Assembly: GCF_019175385.1 (NCBI RefSeq)
Contig: NC_083340.1
Span: forward strand, 23,820,336 to 23,884,335
From: Lycium barbarum
Lineage: Eukaryota; Streptophyta; Magnoliopsida; Solanales; Solanaceae
DNA length: 64,000 bases
Direction: 5' to 3'
The first letter of the stretch is position 1; the number at the start of each line of letters is the position of its first letter. The notes beneath the pieces were generated by a model. The model had not been told where the DNA came from. It worked only from the letters and a program-made list of their open reading frames with translations, and searched no databases. A program made the translations under genes and the position numbers. Below are positions 12,831-22,600 of the stretch, in pieces.

Positions 12831-12900
12831 CATTGCCGAGAATCGAACCCGCGACCGCGGGCTCAATCACAGGCGCCTTATCCACTGATCCACAATCTCC
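12831..12900 (-). other. tRNA-like sequence inside the hAT element
   Basis: The minus strand has an A-box-like GATCAGTGGATAAGGCGC and a B-box-like GGTTCGATTCT, with a plausible acceptor end TCTCGGCAATG. The anticodon stem does not pair convincingly, so it is either a decayed tRNA or a tRNA-derived SINE head, not a working tRNA gene. Confidence 0.45.
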
Positions 12901-13035
12901 ATTTGTTAAGGGGATGCAAAAATAATATTTGTACATGAATAAAAAAATTCGCAGTATATATATAGTGCAATTTTCTGACGAAGGGGGTTCGGTTGCCACC
13001 CCTCACACCCCTGTAGCTCCGCCCCTGCCTACGGC

Positions 13036-14218
13036 CATATTAACATTCCAACACCAACATTCATGATCTTATGCATGTAATTCATGTTCACCAAGTTACA
13101 ACCATACTTCAACATCAACATATATAATTCCATGTCTACTATCATGTTCCAACATCAACACACATCATTTCATGCATGAAACTTATATTCACACATCTAC
13201 ATCACCCTTAACACATGTAAAAGAAAGTTAGATCTTACCTTGACAATCCGACTTCTCAACTTGGCTAGAGTTTGTGAATTGAAATGATAATGGTTCTTGT
13301 TGCTCCAATGACTATCTTCACGTTTCTAGGGATCTTCTAAAGGGTTGAAATGCTTGAAGAAATATTTTTTTGATCAACACACAAAGAGCTCAAAATTCAG
13401 CCCCTTGGCCGAGAGCTTCTTCTACTCCTCTCTAGGCTTTCTATTTTTGTGTTGTGAAGTTGAAATGAGAAGATGATCTCTCTTAGTCTTCCATTTGATT
13501 AAACCAAGATGACTACAAGTTGGACACAACACATGCTCCACTCATGACATTGAGCACTTAATTAACTTTGAACTAAAACTCAATTCTTTCTCCCTCACTT
13601 TCGGCTATATGCTTTGGCCGAGCCCTCCCTTGTCTCTCCTTTTTCCTTTCCTTTTAATTGTTTACAAGGCAATTGCATGTGTAGTGGATGATTCATACAC
13701 TAACCTTGTCCATTGCAATCATACAAAGATGAATGGTCAATATTTAAATGTGCAATGACTCATCCAACTTGTATGCCTTCATAAAATAATGCATGCTTTT
13801 ATAAAGTAATAGATGCCTTCAATATTCAAATGCATGCCTCACATGGATGCCTTATTTTCAGCCACCTTGGCCGAAATTTACACCCCTTTTTCTTTCCATT
13901 TGGTTGTCCATAATATAATGAAAGTGTAGTGGATGAATCAACATTAAATGTATATTTGTATGTCTTCCATAATAGCCTTGTTTTAGATGACTTTGAGTCA
14001 TCTTTTGGACATGGCATGTTAATGTTCATATTGTCTCATTGTTGCCACTAATTTTTACTTAACACCACAATTAAGTAGTTTCTAATTTCCAACAACATTC
14101 TTATACTAAGTAAAATTTATAACCGATTAGTTCTAGTTTAGAAATTAAAAATCCGAGGTTTCTATCTCACGTCGATTCCTTTGCGAATAACTCGACGTAT
14201 AAAATACTGGGTTTAACA
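13036..14218. other. Remaining part of the gypsy solo LTR, no gene
   Basis: Continuation of the 8699-14218 LTR beyond the hAT element. No coding sequence. Contains a short repeated theme of catgcatg-type words, and ends at gggtttaaca before the ccaac duplication. Confidence 0.6.
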
Positions 14219-14224
14219 CCAACA

Positions 14225-14238
14225 ATTCTCCCACTTGA
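14225..14238 (-). other. Copia polypurine tract
   Basis: The minus strand reads TCAAGTGGGAGAAT and is followed directly by TGTTGG, the first bases of the 3' LTR. This is the usual PPT/LTR junction of Tnt1/RE1-like copia elements. Confidence 0.8.
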
Positions 14239-14294
14239 AGACTAATTTTAATTTGTCTTCACACTTTGATCGATGTAGCAGCTCTTTCCTAGTT

Positions 14295-17200
14295 TCATTC
14301 TTCATGCAGGCTAACTGAAGCTGAACATAGCTTCAGTTTGTCTATCGTCACAGCCTTTGTCAGCATGTCTGCTGGATTCTGACTCCCTGCGATCTTCTCA
14401 AGCACTAACGTTCCATCTTCCAAAGCTGATCTAATGAAATGGTACCGGAGTTGTATGTGCTTCGTTCGAGCATGGTAGACCGGGTTCTTTGCCAAATGAA
14501 TGGCGCTTTGGCTATCACAATATAGCACACTTCCCTCGTGGTCCTGATCCAATTCCCGCAGAAAAAACGTACTCAGCCTCACAACTAGAGAGAGCTACTA
14601 TCTTTTGCAACTTGGAAACCCAAGAGATTGCAGTACCTCCGAAGGTGTAAACATACCCAGATGTGCTCTTTCTGCTATCAACATCACCACCGTTGTCAGC
14701 ATCAACATACCCTTGCAATCCTGTTTCTGATTTTTGAAAATACAGAGCTGAACTCGAGCTGCCTTTCAGATATCTGAATATCCACTTCACAGCCTCCCAG
14801 TGTTGCTTTCCCGGATTGCTCATAAATCGGCTGACAACTCCCACTGCATGTGCCATGTCTGGCCTTGTACATATCATTGCATACATAAAACTACCGATTG
14901 CAGATGCATAAGGTATCTTGTCCATTTGCTTCTTCTCATCCTCGGTTTTCGACGACTGATCCTTTGACAACCGAAAGTGTCCAGCCAAGGGAGTGCTGAC
15001 TGGCTTGGCATCATGCATGTTGAACCTTTTGATAACTTTCCTCACATATTCTTCTTGTGAGAGTTTGATGCCCTCATTTCTTCGGTCGATTCTCATCCCA
15101 AGGATTTGCTTTGCAGCTCCCAAATCCTTCATTGCAAACTCTTCCGATAACCCTTTTTTCAATCGATCAATCTCCTGTAGGTTTGCTCCTATGATTAGCA
15201 TGTCGTCGACATAGAGTAGCAGTATCATGTATGAGTCTTCAAATTTCTTGAAGTAACAACAGTGATCTGCCTCGCACCTTGAAAAATCAGCTTTCTTCAT
15301 AAAGCTGTCAAACTTTAAATACCACTATCTTGGAGCCTGTTTTAGTCCGTACAGACTCTTTTAAAGTTTGCACACCAGATTCTTCTTTCCTTTGACTTTG
15401 AATCCCTCCGGCTGTCACATGTAGATTTCCTCGTCTAGATCACCGTGAAGAAATGCAGTTTTCAAGTCCATCTGTTGTAGATGTAGATTTTCCGTTGCTA
15501 CCAGTCCAAGAACAGTTCTGATAGTCACCATCTTGACTACGGGAGAGAAGATCTCCGTATAGTCGATGCCTTCTTTCTGTTGAAATCCCTTTGCAACCAG
15601 CCTTGCTTTATAACACTTGCTTCCATTGGGTTCTTCCTTTATCCGATAAACCCATTTGTTTTGCAATGCCCTCTTATCCTTTGGCAACTCGGCTAACTCC
15701 CATGTATAATTTGCCGATAGTGAATCCATCTCATCCTTCATTGCCAGCTCCCACTTAGTCGATTCATCGACTTGCATTGCTTCTTCATAACATTCCGGCT
15801 CCCCTCTATCAGTGAGTAGAATGTAGTTGAGGGATGGAGAGTACCTGTGAATCGGCTTCCTGATCCTAGATGATCTACGCAGTTCTGTGATTGGCGTCTG
15901 TTTATTTGTTTCAGAATCAGCACTTTCATCAGCACCTTCTCGGATTGTTTGTTCCTCTGCCTCGGATGTACCTGGCTGCGGCTCAGGTGTCAGAAAGTCC
16001 CTCAAATCGACTATTTCTGATTCCTTGTCCTGACATTCTGAATTTTTTTGCAACTTGTCTTTGTACCTCTTCGTTGAAGACAACATTCCTGCTTCGGATG
16101 ATCTTCCGATTTTGTTCATCCCAAAATCGGTAACCAAGCTCGGTGTCACCATAGCCAATAAAGTAACACTTCTTTGATTTTGGATCAAGCTTGCTTCTAG
16201 CCGTGTCGTCATTATGAACATATGATAAGCAGCCGAACACTTTCAGAAATGAAAGATTTACCTTCTTGCCACTCCAGACTTCTTCTGGAATTCTGAAATC
16301 CAAGGGAACTGATGGTCCTCGGTTAATTAAGAAGGCCGCGGTATTGACTGCATCTGCCCAGAATGTCTTGGGCAGTCCAGAGTGTATTCTCATACTCCGA
16401 GCACGCTCGTTCAACGTTCGGTTCATTCTTTCGGCTATTCCATTTTGTTGCGGCGTTCCAGGAATAGTCTTCATCATCTTGATCCCATTATCGGCACAGT
16501 ACCGTTTGAAATCACCATCAGTGTATTCTCCGCCGTTGTCGGACCTCAAACACTTCAACTTGAGGTTTGTTTCATTCTCGACCATGGCTTTCCATCTTTT
16601 GAATACACTAAACACATCGGATTTATTTTTCATAAAATAAACCCATACCTTCCTGGTTGAATCATCAATGAAGGTCACATAGTAGTGTGATCCTCCAAGA
16701 GAGGGGACAGTGGTAGGTCCCCACACGTCTGTGTGCACCAATTCCAGCTTCTCGACCTTCAACTCCCTGCCTGCATTTGAGAAGCTTACTCGCTTTTGTT
16801 TTTCGAGAATACAGCTCTCACACGTATGAAGGTCCACCGTCTTCAGCTCCGGAATTAAGCGATTTGTCACCAACAGCTTCATCCCCTTCTGGCTGATATG
16901 TCCCAACCGACAATGCCACAAATCTGTCTTCTTTGTGTTGTCAACCACAACAACAGTATCACGACAGCTAGTCGTCATATAGAGAGTGCCAATCTTCTTT
17001 CCTCGGCCAACTACCATAGCACCTTTCGCCACCTTCCAAGACCCATTACCAAAGTTGAGATCATATCCCTCATCATCAAGCTGACCTACTGAGATCAGGT
17101 TTCGCATCAGCTTTGGAACATGTCTAACTTTTGTAATCTTCCACGAGGATCCATTTGACATCTTCAAATTAATGTCTCCCGTGCCAACAACGTCTAGCGG

Positions 17201-17335
17201 CTCTCCATCGACTAAATAAACTTTGCCGAGATTCCCAGCCACGTAGTTTGCCATTATATCATGATGTGAGGTGGTATGAAAGGACGCTCCTGAGTCAAAC
17301 ACCCAAGAGTCTATCGGGCTGTCAACCGATAACAA
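14295..17335 (-). pseudogene. Copia pol (protease, integrase, RT, RNase H)
   Basis: Protease: DSGASFHTT. GAG-pre-integrase zinc motif: HCRLGH...CESC. Integrase catalytic triad visible as VHTDVWGP, RSDNGGEYT and NGIAERMNRT. RT begins around LQNKWVYRIKEE, with DLKTAFLHGDL and YVDDM as catalytic motifs. RNase H residues lie in GYVDAD, SCEAEY and LYCDSQSA. Breaks: a frameshift near 16070 between integrase and RT; a TGA at 15415-15417 replacing the codon after EEIYM; two more in-frame stops between 15310 and 15365; and a frameshift near 14570 in RNase H. The chain is otherwise complete in order, so it is a recently disabled copy. Confidence 0.9.
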
Positions 17336-18181
17336 CTACACATCGCCAATGTCTTCCGTAGCAGCGTTGATTCCAGCCCCCTTGTTGTCCTCCTTCTTTG
17401 GCACCCTGCAGTTCTTCTTGAGGTGACCTGGTTTTCCACAGTTCCAACACTCAAGTGTTCGTCCTGGTCTGGATTGACCCCTGCCATTCCTTGACTTCGA
17501 TCTGCCCCTATTTCGGTTGTAGTTTCTGTCATAATTTCTGCTTCTGTTTTCAACATTAAAAGCAGAACTCGTCGATGCCTCTCCAGAATCTGTCCTGCGC
17601 ACCTCCTCAGCAAGGATACGATCCCTAACATCGTTGAACTTTAGTTTGTCACTGCCGACAGAATTACTAACCGCTGCTCTCATTGGCTCCCAGCTATTTG
17701 GTAGGGATGCCAACAAAATTAGAGCTTGCACTTCATCATCGAAATCAATTTTTACTGATGACAATTGATTTACAATGGTATTGAATTCATTTACGTGTGT
17801 AGCAACATGAGCATTTTCCATCATCTTTAGATGAAATAGTTTCTTCATGAGAAATACCTTATTATTTACCGAAGGTTTCTCATACATGTCAGATAATACC
17901 TTCATCATATCTGCGGTGGTCTTCTCCTTTGCCACGTTGTGAGCAACATTCTTCGACAGCGTCAGCCGAATGACTCCCAGAACTTGTCTGTCGAGGAGAT
18001 CCCAATCTGCTTGCTTCATCTCCTCTGGTTTCGGACTCAGAGGTTCATGAAGCTTTCGGCCATATAAATAATCTTCAATTTGCATTCTCCAGAACGCAAA
18101 ATATGTACCATCGAATTTACCGATGCCGTGCGTCGTACCATCTTCGCCTCCTATCGTTTCTAAAATCACAACACAACTTGT
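17336..18181 (-). pseudogene. Copia gag
   Basis: Encodes a copia-type Gag: KFDGTYFAFWRMQIEDYLYG near the N-terminus, the leucine-rich UBN2-like core, an RS/RN-rich linker and a CCHC zinc knuckle CWNCGKPGHLKKNC. The open frame continues upstream through the PBS into the LTR, and I see no good in-frame ATG at the usual position, so the true start is unclear or lost. It ends at a TAG just after DIGDV, where copia elements normally continue into protease without a stop; this is a disabling change. Confidence 0.85.
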
Positions 18182-18182
18182 T

Positions 18183-18194
18183 GCTCTGATACCA
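18183..18194 (-). other. Copia primer-binding site
   Basis: On the minus strand TGGTATCAGAGC follows the end of the 5' LTR after two bases. This is the standard PBS for the 3' end of plant initiator methionine tRNA. Confidence 0.9.
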
Positions 18195-18196
18195 GT

Positions 18197-18717
18197 TGTT
18201 AGGATTTGAATCCCAAATCCGACCTTTGTAAGCAGGTTCCCAGGAAAGATTGGAGGGTCACAGCTGGACCACTTAAATACCAACCTCCTTAGACAGAACC
18301 TACTTATGCCGTGATGTAAGCGAAGAATAAATAGCACACACAGATTTATAGTGGTTCACCCTCAATGTGAGAGCTACGTCCACGTTGCTGCTCCAGATCT
18401 TATTAAAGAAGAAATATTACAAGTGTTTACAACACTCAACCTCACAAGTCTTTGGGATGTGTTGTCTTCTTCAATTTTTGGTGTGTTTAGAATGAGAAGA
18501 AGTGCCTCTATTTATAGTTGAGATTTCAAGCAAAAAAAAAAAAAAAAAATCTCTACTTTCACTTTCGGCCAACATCGTTATGATGTCTCCACTTTCACTT
18601 TCGGCCGACATCGTTATGATGTCTCAACTTTCACTTTCGGCCGACATCGTTATGATGTCTCAACTTTCACTTCGACCACTTTTCTTCTTTCCCACATGGG
18701 TGGACCTCAACCCAACA
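18197..18717 (-). repeat. Copia 5' LTR
   Basis: Reads TGTTGGGTTGAGG...ATCCTAACA on the minus strand. It contains a TATA box (TATAAATA, plus-strand 18509-18516) preceded in U3 by three full copies and one partial copy of a 36-bp tandem repeat (18555-18662, then partial). It ends directly before the PBS. Confidence 0.92.
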
Positions 18718-18884
18718 AGAAACACAATTAAAATTTTCCGTAAAGTCGGACACCCTCCTTCCAAAAAGAATTAGAGAGTTTGAAATATAATTACCAAATT
18801 TTGAAAGGAGTACTTTACAAATGTTGTCGGTATTTTACAAAACAATTCTAGAAGTGATTTTCTCTCTGCTACAAAGGCGACTAC

Positions 18885-19274
18885 AAGCCGAGGGTCTATG
18901 GAAACAACCTCTCTACCTCTAAAGATAGGGATAAGGTCTGCATAAACTCTACCCTCCCCAGGGGCGGATGCAGAGCCAACCAAGGGTGTTCACCCGAACA
19001 CCCTCGGTAAAAATTTACAGTGTACATATAGGGTAGCTTTTTTGTGTTTATGTATATATATTAACTTTTGAACACCCTAAATAAATGTAAAAGGTTAGCT
19101 CAAGTGGTCCAGGATGTTCAAAATTGCCTCTAGTGTTATAGGTTCGATTCTCATCAACAACATTATTTTTTATATTTAGCTTTTGTTATATTTTTCAAAC
19201 CCCCTGAGTTAAAATCCTGAATTCGCACCCTCCCTAGACCCCACATGTAGGATTACATGGTATGTTGTTGTTGT
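18885..19274 (+). mobile_element. 5'-truncated RTE LINE tail (or TS SINE tail) with target duplication
   Basis: Flanked by near-identical direct repeats, tacaaaggcgactac (18870-18884) and tacaaaggagactac (19275-19289). The retroelement part begins gccgagggtcta, passes the ggtctgcataaactctaccctcccc block and ends with GTT repeats. It is a 3' tail only, about 120 bp, and it is split by a hAT MITE (18959-19226). Complete flanking duplications around such a short piece show that it inserted already 5'-truncated. Confidence 0.78.
18959..19226. mobile_element. hAT-type MITE nested in the LINE tail
   Basis: An 8-bp duplication accctccc flanks it (18951-18958 and 19227-19234). The left end is CAGGGGCGGATGCAG. 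The right end reads ctgaattcgc, whose complement GCGAATTCAG matches the inner part of the left terminus but lacks the outer CAGGG. No coding capacity. Confidence 0.75.
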
Positions 19275-19619
19275 TACAAAGGAGACTACTACTAATTACT
19301 TAAGAAACCTTTGTTTTTCCTTCCTTCCTATAGAAACAATCAAGTAGCAAGCGTTTTAAACATTCTATGATAGCATTCAAAAGAGCAGCTAGAGAGAATA
19401 CTTTGCATTACAGCTTCAAAACAAGGAGTTCTGATTAAAACGACACACAAAAGTTCAATAGAAATTTATCACCATATTGCATTTTATTGAAGATATAGTG
19501 GAAATTCATATTACAAATGTGAAAAGTCCAGAAAAGAAAGTTTAACAGTCAAACTTTCTTTGCTAAAATCGACTATGTATTCTAATTGCTGTTACTTTTT
19601 TTTGGGTCCTGAAATCTAA

Positions 19620-22600
19620 TTAGTTCAGCTTGGGAGGGTTGCGACGGCGAATTCTTAGATAGCCAAACTTGCCAGCGCCAGGAGATGAACCCTCGAAAAG
19701 AATAGGCAAATACCCTGTTGCAGCTTTATATCTGCGCTGTATCTGCACATCCAAAATAGTTGAAAAAAACAGCCTCATTGTTCTGCTAAATTTATACTAT
19801 CAATAAGACAGTTGCAAAAATTTACACAGTAAAAGTTCATTAAGCTGAAGAAATAATACATTTTCAATCCATCACTTTTCAAAGAAATACATTTTTTGCA
19901 TTACAAAACTACCGGTCCAACACTCCAACTTACTATTTCTACAAGTGTTCTTTACTTATAGAAGGCCTATATAGGAGCACGGTCGGAGCTAGGGTACCAC
20001 AAGGGGATTTATTTGAACCCTCACGTTGTATATAGAGGGCTAATTTTTTTTATGTATATATAGTAGATGTTGAATCCCCTTGACTTCTTCGTATATTTAA
20101 TTTTTTTATATTTTGGATCCCCATAGTGAAATCCTGGCTCCGCCACTGAATTTATAGGAGCAAACATGAAAATTGTATATCCAAAATATGGAGTAACTTT
20201 TAGTGGACATTCAAACACAATATAGGAGAAGTTAGTCAAGAGGAGACGGGTATTACCTCGATAATTTGTTCACTGCTCTTAAGTGAATTCCTACCAATTA
20301 CACAAACAGTTCCACCAGATCCTCCCCCTGTAATTTTTGCACCATACAATGTCCCTTCTCCAGATTTTGATGCCTTACTATGCTGCATTTCTTGCACTAG
20401 TTGTACGAGCCTATTTGTTCCATCCGAACCTAGTCCACAATCACTGTAACTGTAGTGGCACTGCAAATAAAGTCAAATACAAAGAAATAAATTTACAATG
20501 GATATGTCAGATTCATATAAATGAGCTTTTGAGAGAATCTGCGATCCCTTTTAACGTTCTATTATGCTTCAAGTTGGTTACTAATTCTTCCCTGTTGAAT
20601 CCCAGCTCAACATGTTATCCCAGTATTGACAGGGCAGAAACAGGAATACTAAAATTAAAAAAGGGAAACACGACAGGGGATATGTATCAGATACCTGATA
20701 CAATAGTTCTCCAAGAGCCGTCAGTTGATCATCTGAAGTCGCAGATGTTAGCAGCGCTTTAAAGGCCTGTCATCAATATTTCAAATCATTACTCAAATCA
20801 CATATGTTCTGCACATTATGTAGAGAAGTAGTTTGATCTTGTTCCAACTCAGCATTCAAATACCGCTCTCATCCTATTGCATAGCATGCCAAGTCTCACA
20901 GAAGTCCACACGATACTGGCAAATTGCTTTGATCTTTTCATGTCCATTAGTGATTTCTATCTTTTTCCTTTTTTTTTTGTTGGTAAAAGAAGGGAAAGGT
21001 ATTTTCATTAAACGTAGCAACCCATGAGTGCTGACGACAAGAGTATTTACAAGCAGAATAACTTCCCTATGTACAAACTTGCATCTCCTATAATGTTTGA
21101 GAGGTGCAGTAACACTTGCAAATTGCAATGAGATAAAATCTAAACCACTCTATTACTTCTCTACTCCCAAAGAAATGAATTAGCTACACTCGAGACAATG
21201 TCCTCGTCCATCAACTGTGGATACAGTATAAGTTGGACATGATTTCCATAATGCATAAAAGTCCTAAGAACGTCCAGAAACCAGGACGCCATAATCTAAA
21301 GACATTCAATTCAAGAAATAAATAGTAAACTGTAGATTAGGATATAAAGAAGAAAAGAAATGTTTTAAATATGTCAATTACAATTTGACCACTTCAAGAA
21401 AACTGACCTTCACACGGAAGTTCTCGTAAATAGGGTGTCTGGCAGCTGCTCTGACCCCATAATTACGGGTCTTGTCAATTGTCGTTACCGGGTCACGGTG
21501 GTCAGTGTACTTTCCAACAAATGACTCACCAAGTAAAGAATCAGGAAGCATCTTGGCATACATAGCCTCGTATCTACAATAGCAATAGCATTTATGTATT
21601 ATTACAACCCAAGAGCGATCTGATTGGAACAGCCACAAACAAGCCAAGACAATCTATCTTTTCTCCTTTTCACCTTAGTTAAAGTATGAATGAATTCATT
21701 ATGGAGGTCAGAGATAACATTTTTTTCTGTTTGACCAAGAAAGGAATATGGATGATTACCTCAGGGAGGAGAAAGGAAAGAATATGGGAGAAAGGGACAC
21801 GTACAGTAAAATGGGTCGAGACAAATAACATTTAGGGAGAAAAAGTAAGAACAGCTAATAGTGCAAGAGGAAAACAGGAAGAAGAGAGATCACATGAATT
21901 GATAGAGAAAGGACTAACAACAATCAGAATAAAAATGAAAAATGCTCTCCTTAATCTTCTAGCACTACAAGTGACATGTCATGCTTTTACCTGTGAGGTG
22001 AAAGGTTGCATAAGTAATCTAATGAAGCTTCAGCTTCAAGTAATTCGCTACCACCTTCCTCTGAATCATCAGGGTGACTGCTGTTGGTTGACAAGAACTG
22101 TGACAATAGTGTCGACGCGATAGACTTGACGATCTCACGGCCCATAAAGGCACCAATCCTCACGGATCCATAATCTGCACCTCCAACACTGCATAGTGGT
22201 GGTAAATCTTAAAACGTGGATGGACAAGGAGAAGAGTGCATATATATGTTTTGCACATCAACAGAACATAAATTGAGTCATTGGTTATGCCAAATAAGTT
22301 AAATCAATGAAGCTTAAAAAAGAGTTAGTAACTAGTCAAGACATTTAGAATCATTTTCTCCTGTAGCCGTTCTTCAAGCAGTACAGATTTTCCTCAAAAT
22401 TTTCACCATCACATGCAGTCACCAGTGGCGGACCTAGGATTTTTACCAAGTGGGTTCAATATATAAGAAGTATATAAATAACACTGTATATACATATATA
22501 TTTTTTAAAAACAGATTAAATATACATGTATATATAGTGTTATTTTTCAACGAAGTGGGTTCATATGAACCCACTTGAAACCACATAGGACCGCCCTGGC

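Larger units (their letters stand above)
10880..13027 (-). mobile_element. hAT DNA transposon, degenerate
   Basis: Terminal inverted repeats CAGGGGCGGA (left) and TCCGCCCCTG (right), with a perfect 8-bp target duplication cctacggc at 10872-10879 and 13028-13035. Length 2148 bp. It carries a broken hAT transposase gene on the minus strand (10987-12440). The right 590 bp contains no transposase match and includes a tRNA-like segment. The insertion lies inside the gypsy solo LTR, giving a third nesting level. Confidence 0.93.
8699..14218 (-). mobile_element. Ty3/gypsy solo LTR inserted in the copia 3' LTR
   Basis: Starts TGTTAAACCC and ends GGTCGTGACA on the minus strand, with target duplication ccaac at 8694-8698 and 14219-14223. 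Without the hAT insertion it is about 3.4 kb. Internally it shares blocks with the 3.2-kb LTRs at 45430 and 50952, for example the cccgaagaaagggggtcagtac block (9182-9203) and the tgcgggcatgaaa block. I find no second LTR, PBS, gag or pol, so it is a solo LTR left by LTR-LTR recombination rather than a whole element. Confidence 0.82.
8218..18717 (-). mobile_element. Ty1/copia LTR retrotransposon, degenerate, with nested insertions
   Basis: Full element in reverse orientation with a 5-bp target duplication agaaa (8213-8217 and 18718-18722). The 5' LTR is 18197-18717. The 3' LTR is 8218-8698 plus a final base at 14224, split by the gypsy solo LTR 8699-14218. Without the insertion it is about 5.0 kb. 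Domain order gag, protease, integrase, reverse transcriptase, RNase H is the copia order. The PBS matches initiator Met-tRNA (TGGTATCAGAGC) and the PPT is CAAGTGGGAGAAT-like. The gag-pol frame is broken by several stops and frameshifts, so it is not autonomous now. The LTRs differ by a handful of substitutions plus one tandem-repeat unit, indicating a fairly recent insertion. Confidence 0.93.

Noticed and set aside
12577..12999. 140-codon ORF on the minus strand
   Set aside because: Lies in the non-coding right part of the hAT element and crosses the tRNA-like block; no protein family recognised.
8699..14218. Complete gypsy element
   Set aside because: Only one LTR-like unit with TG...CA and a 5-bp duplication; no PBS, gag or pol.
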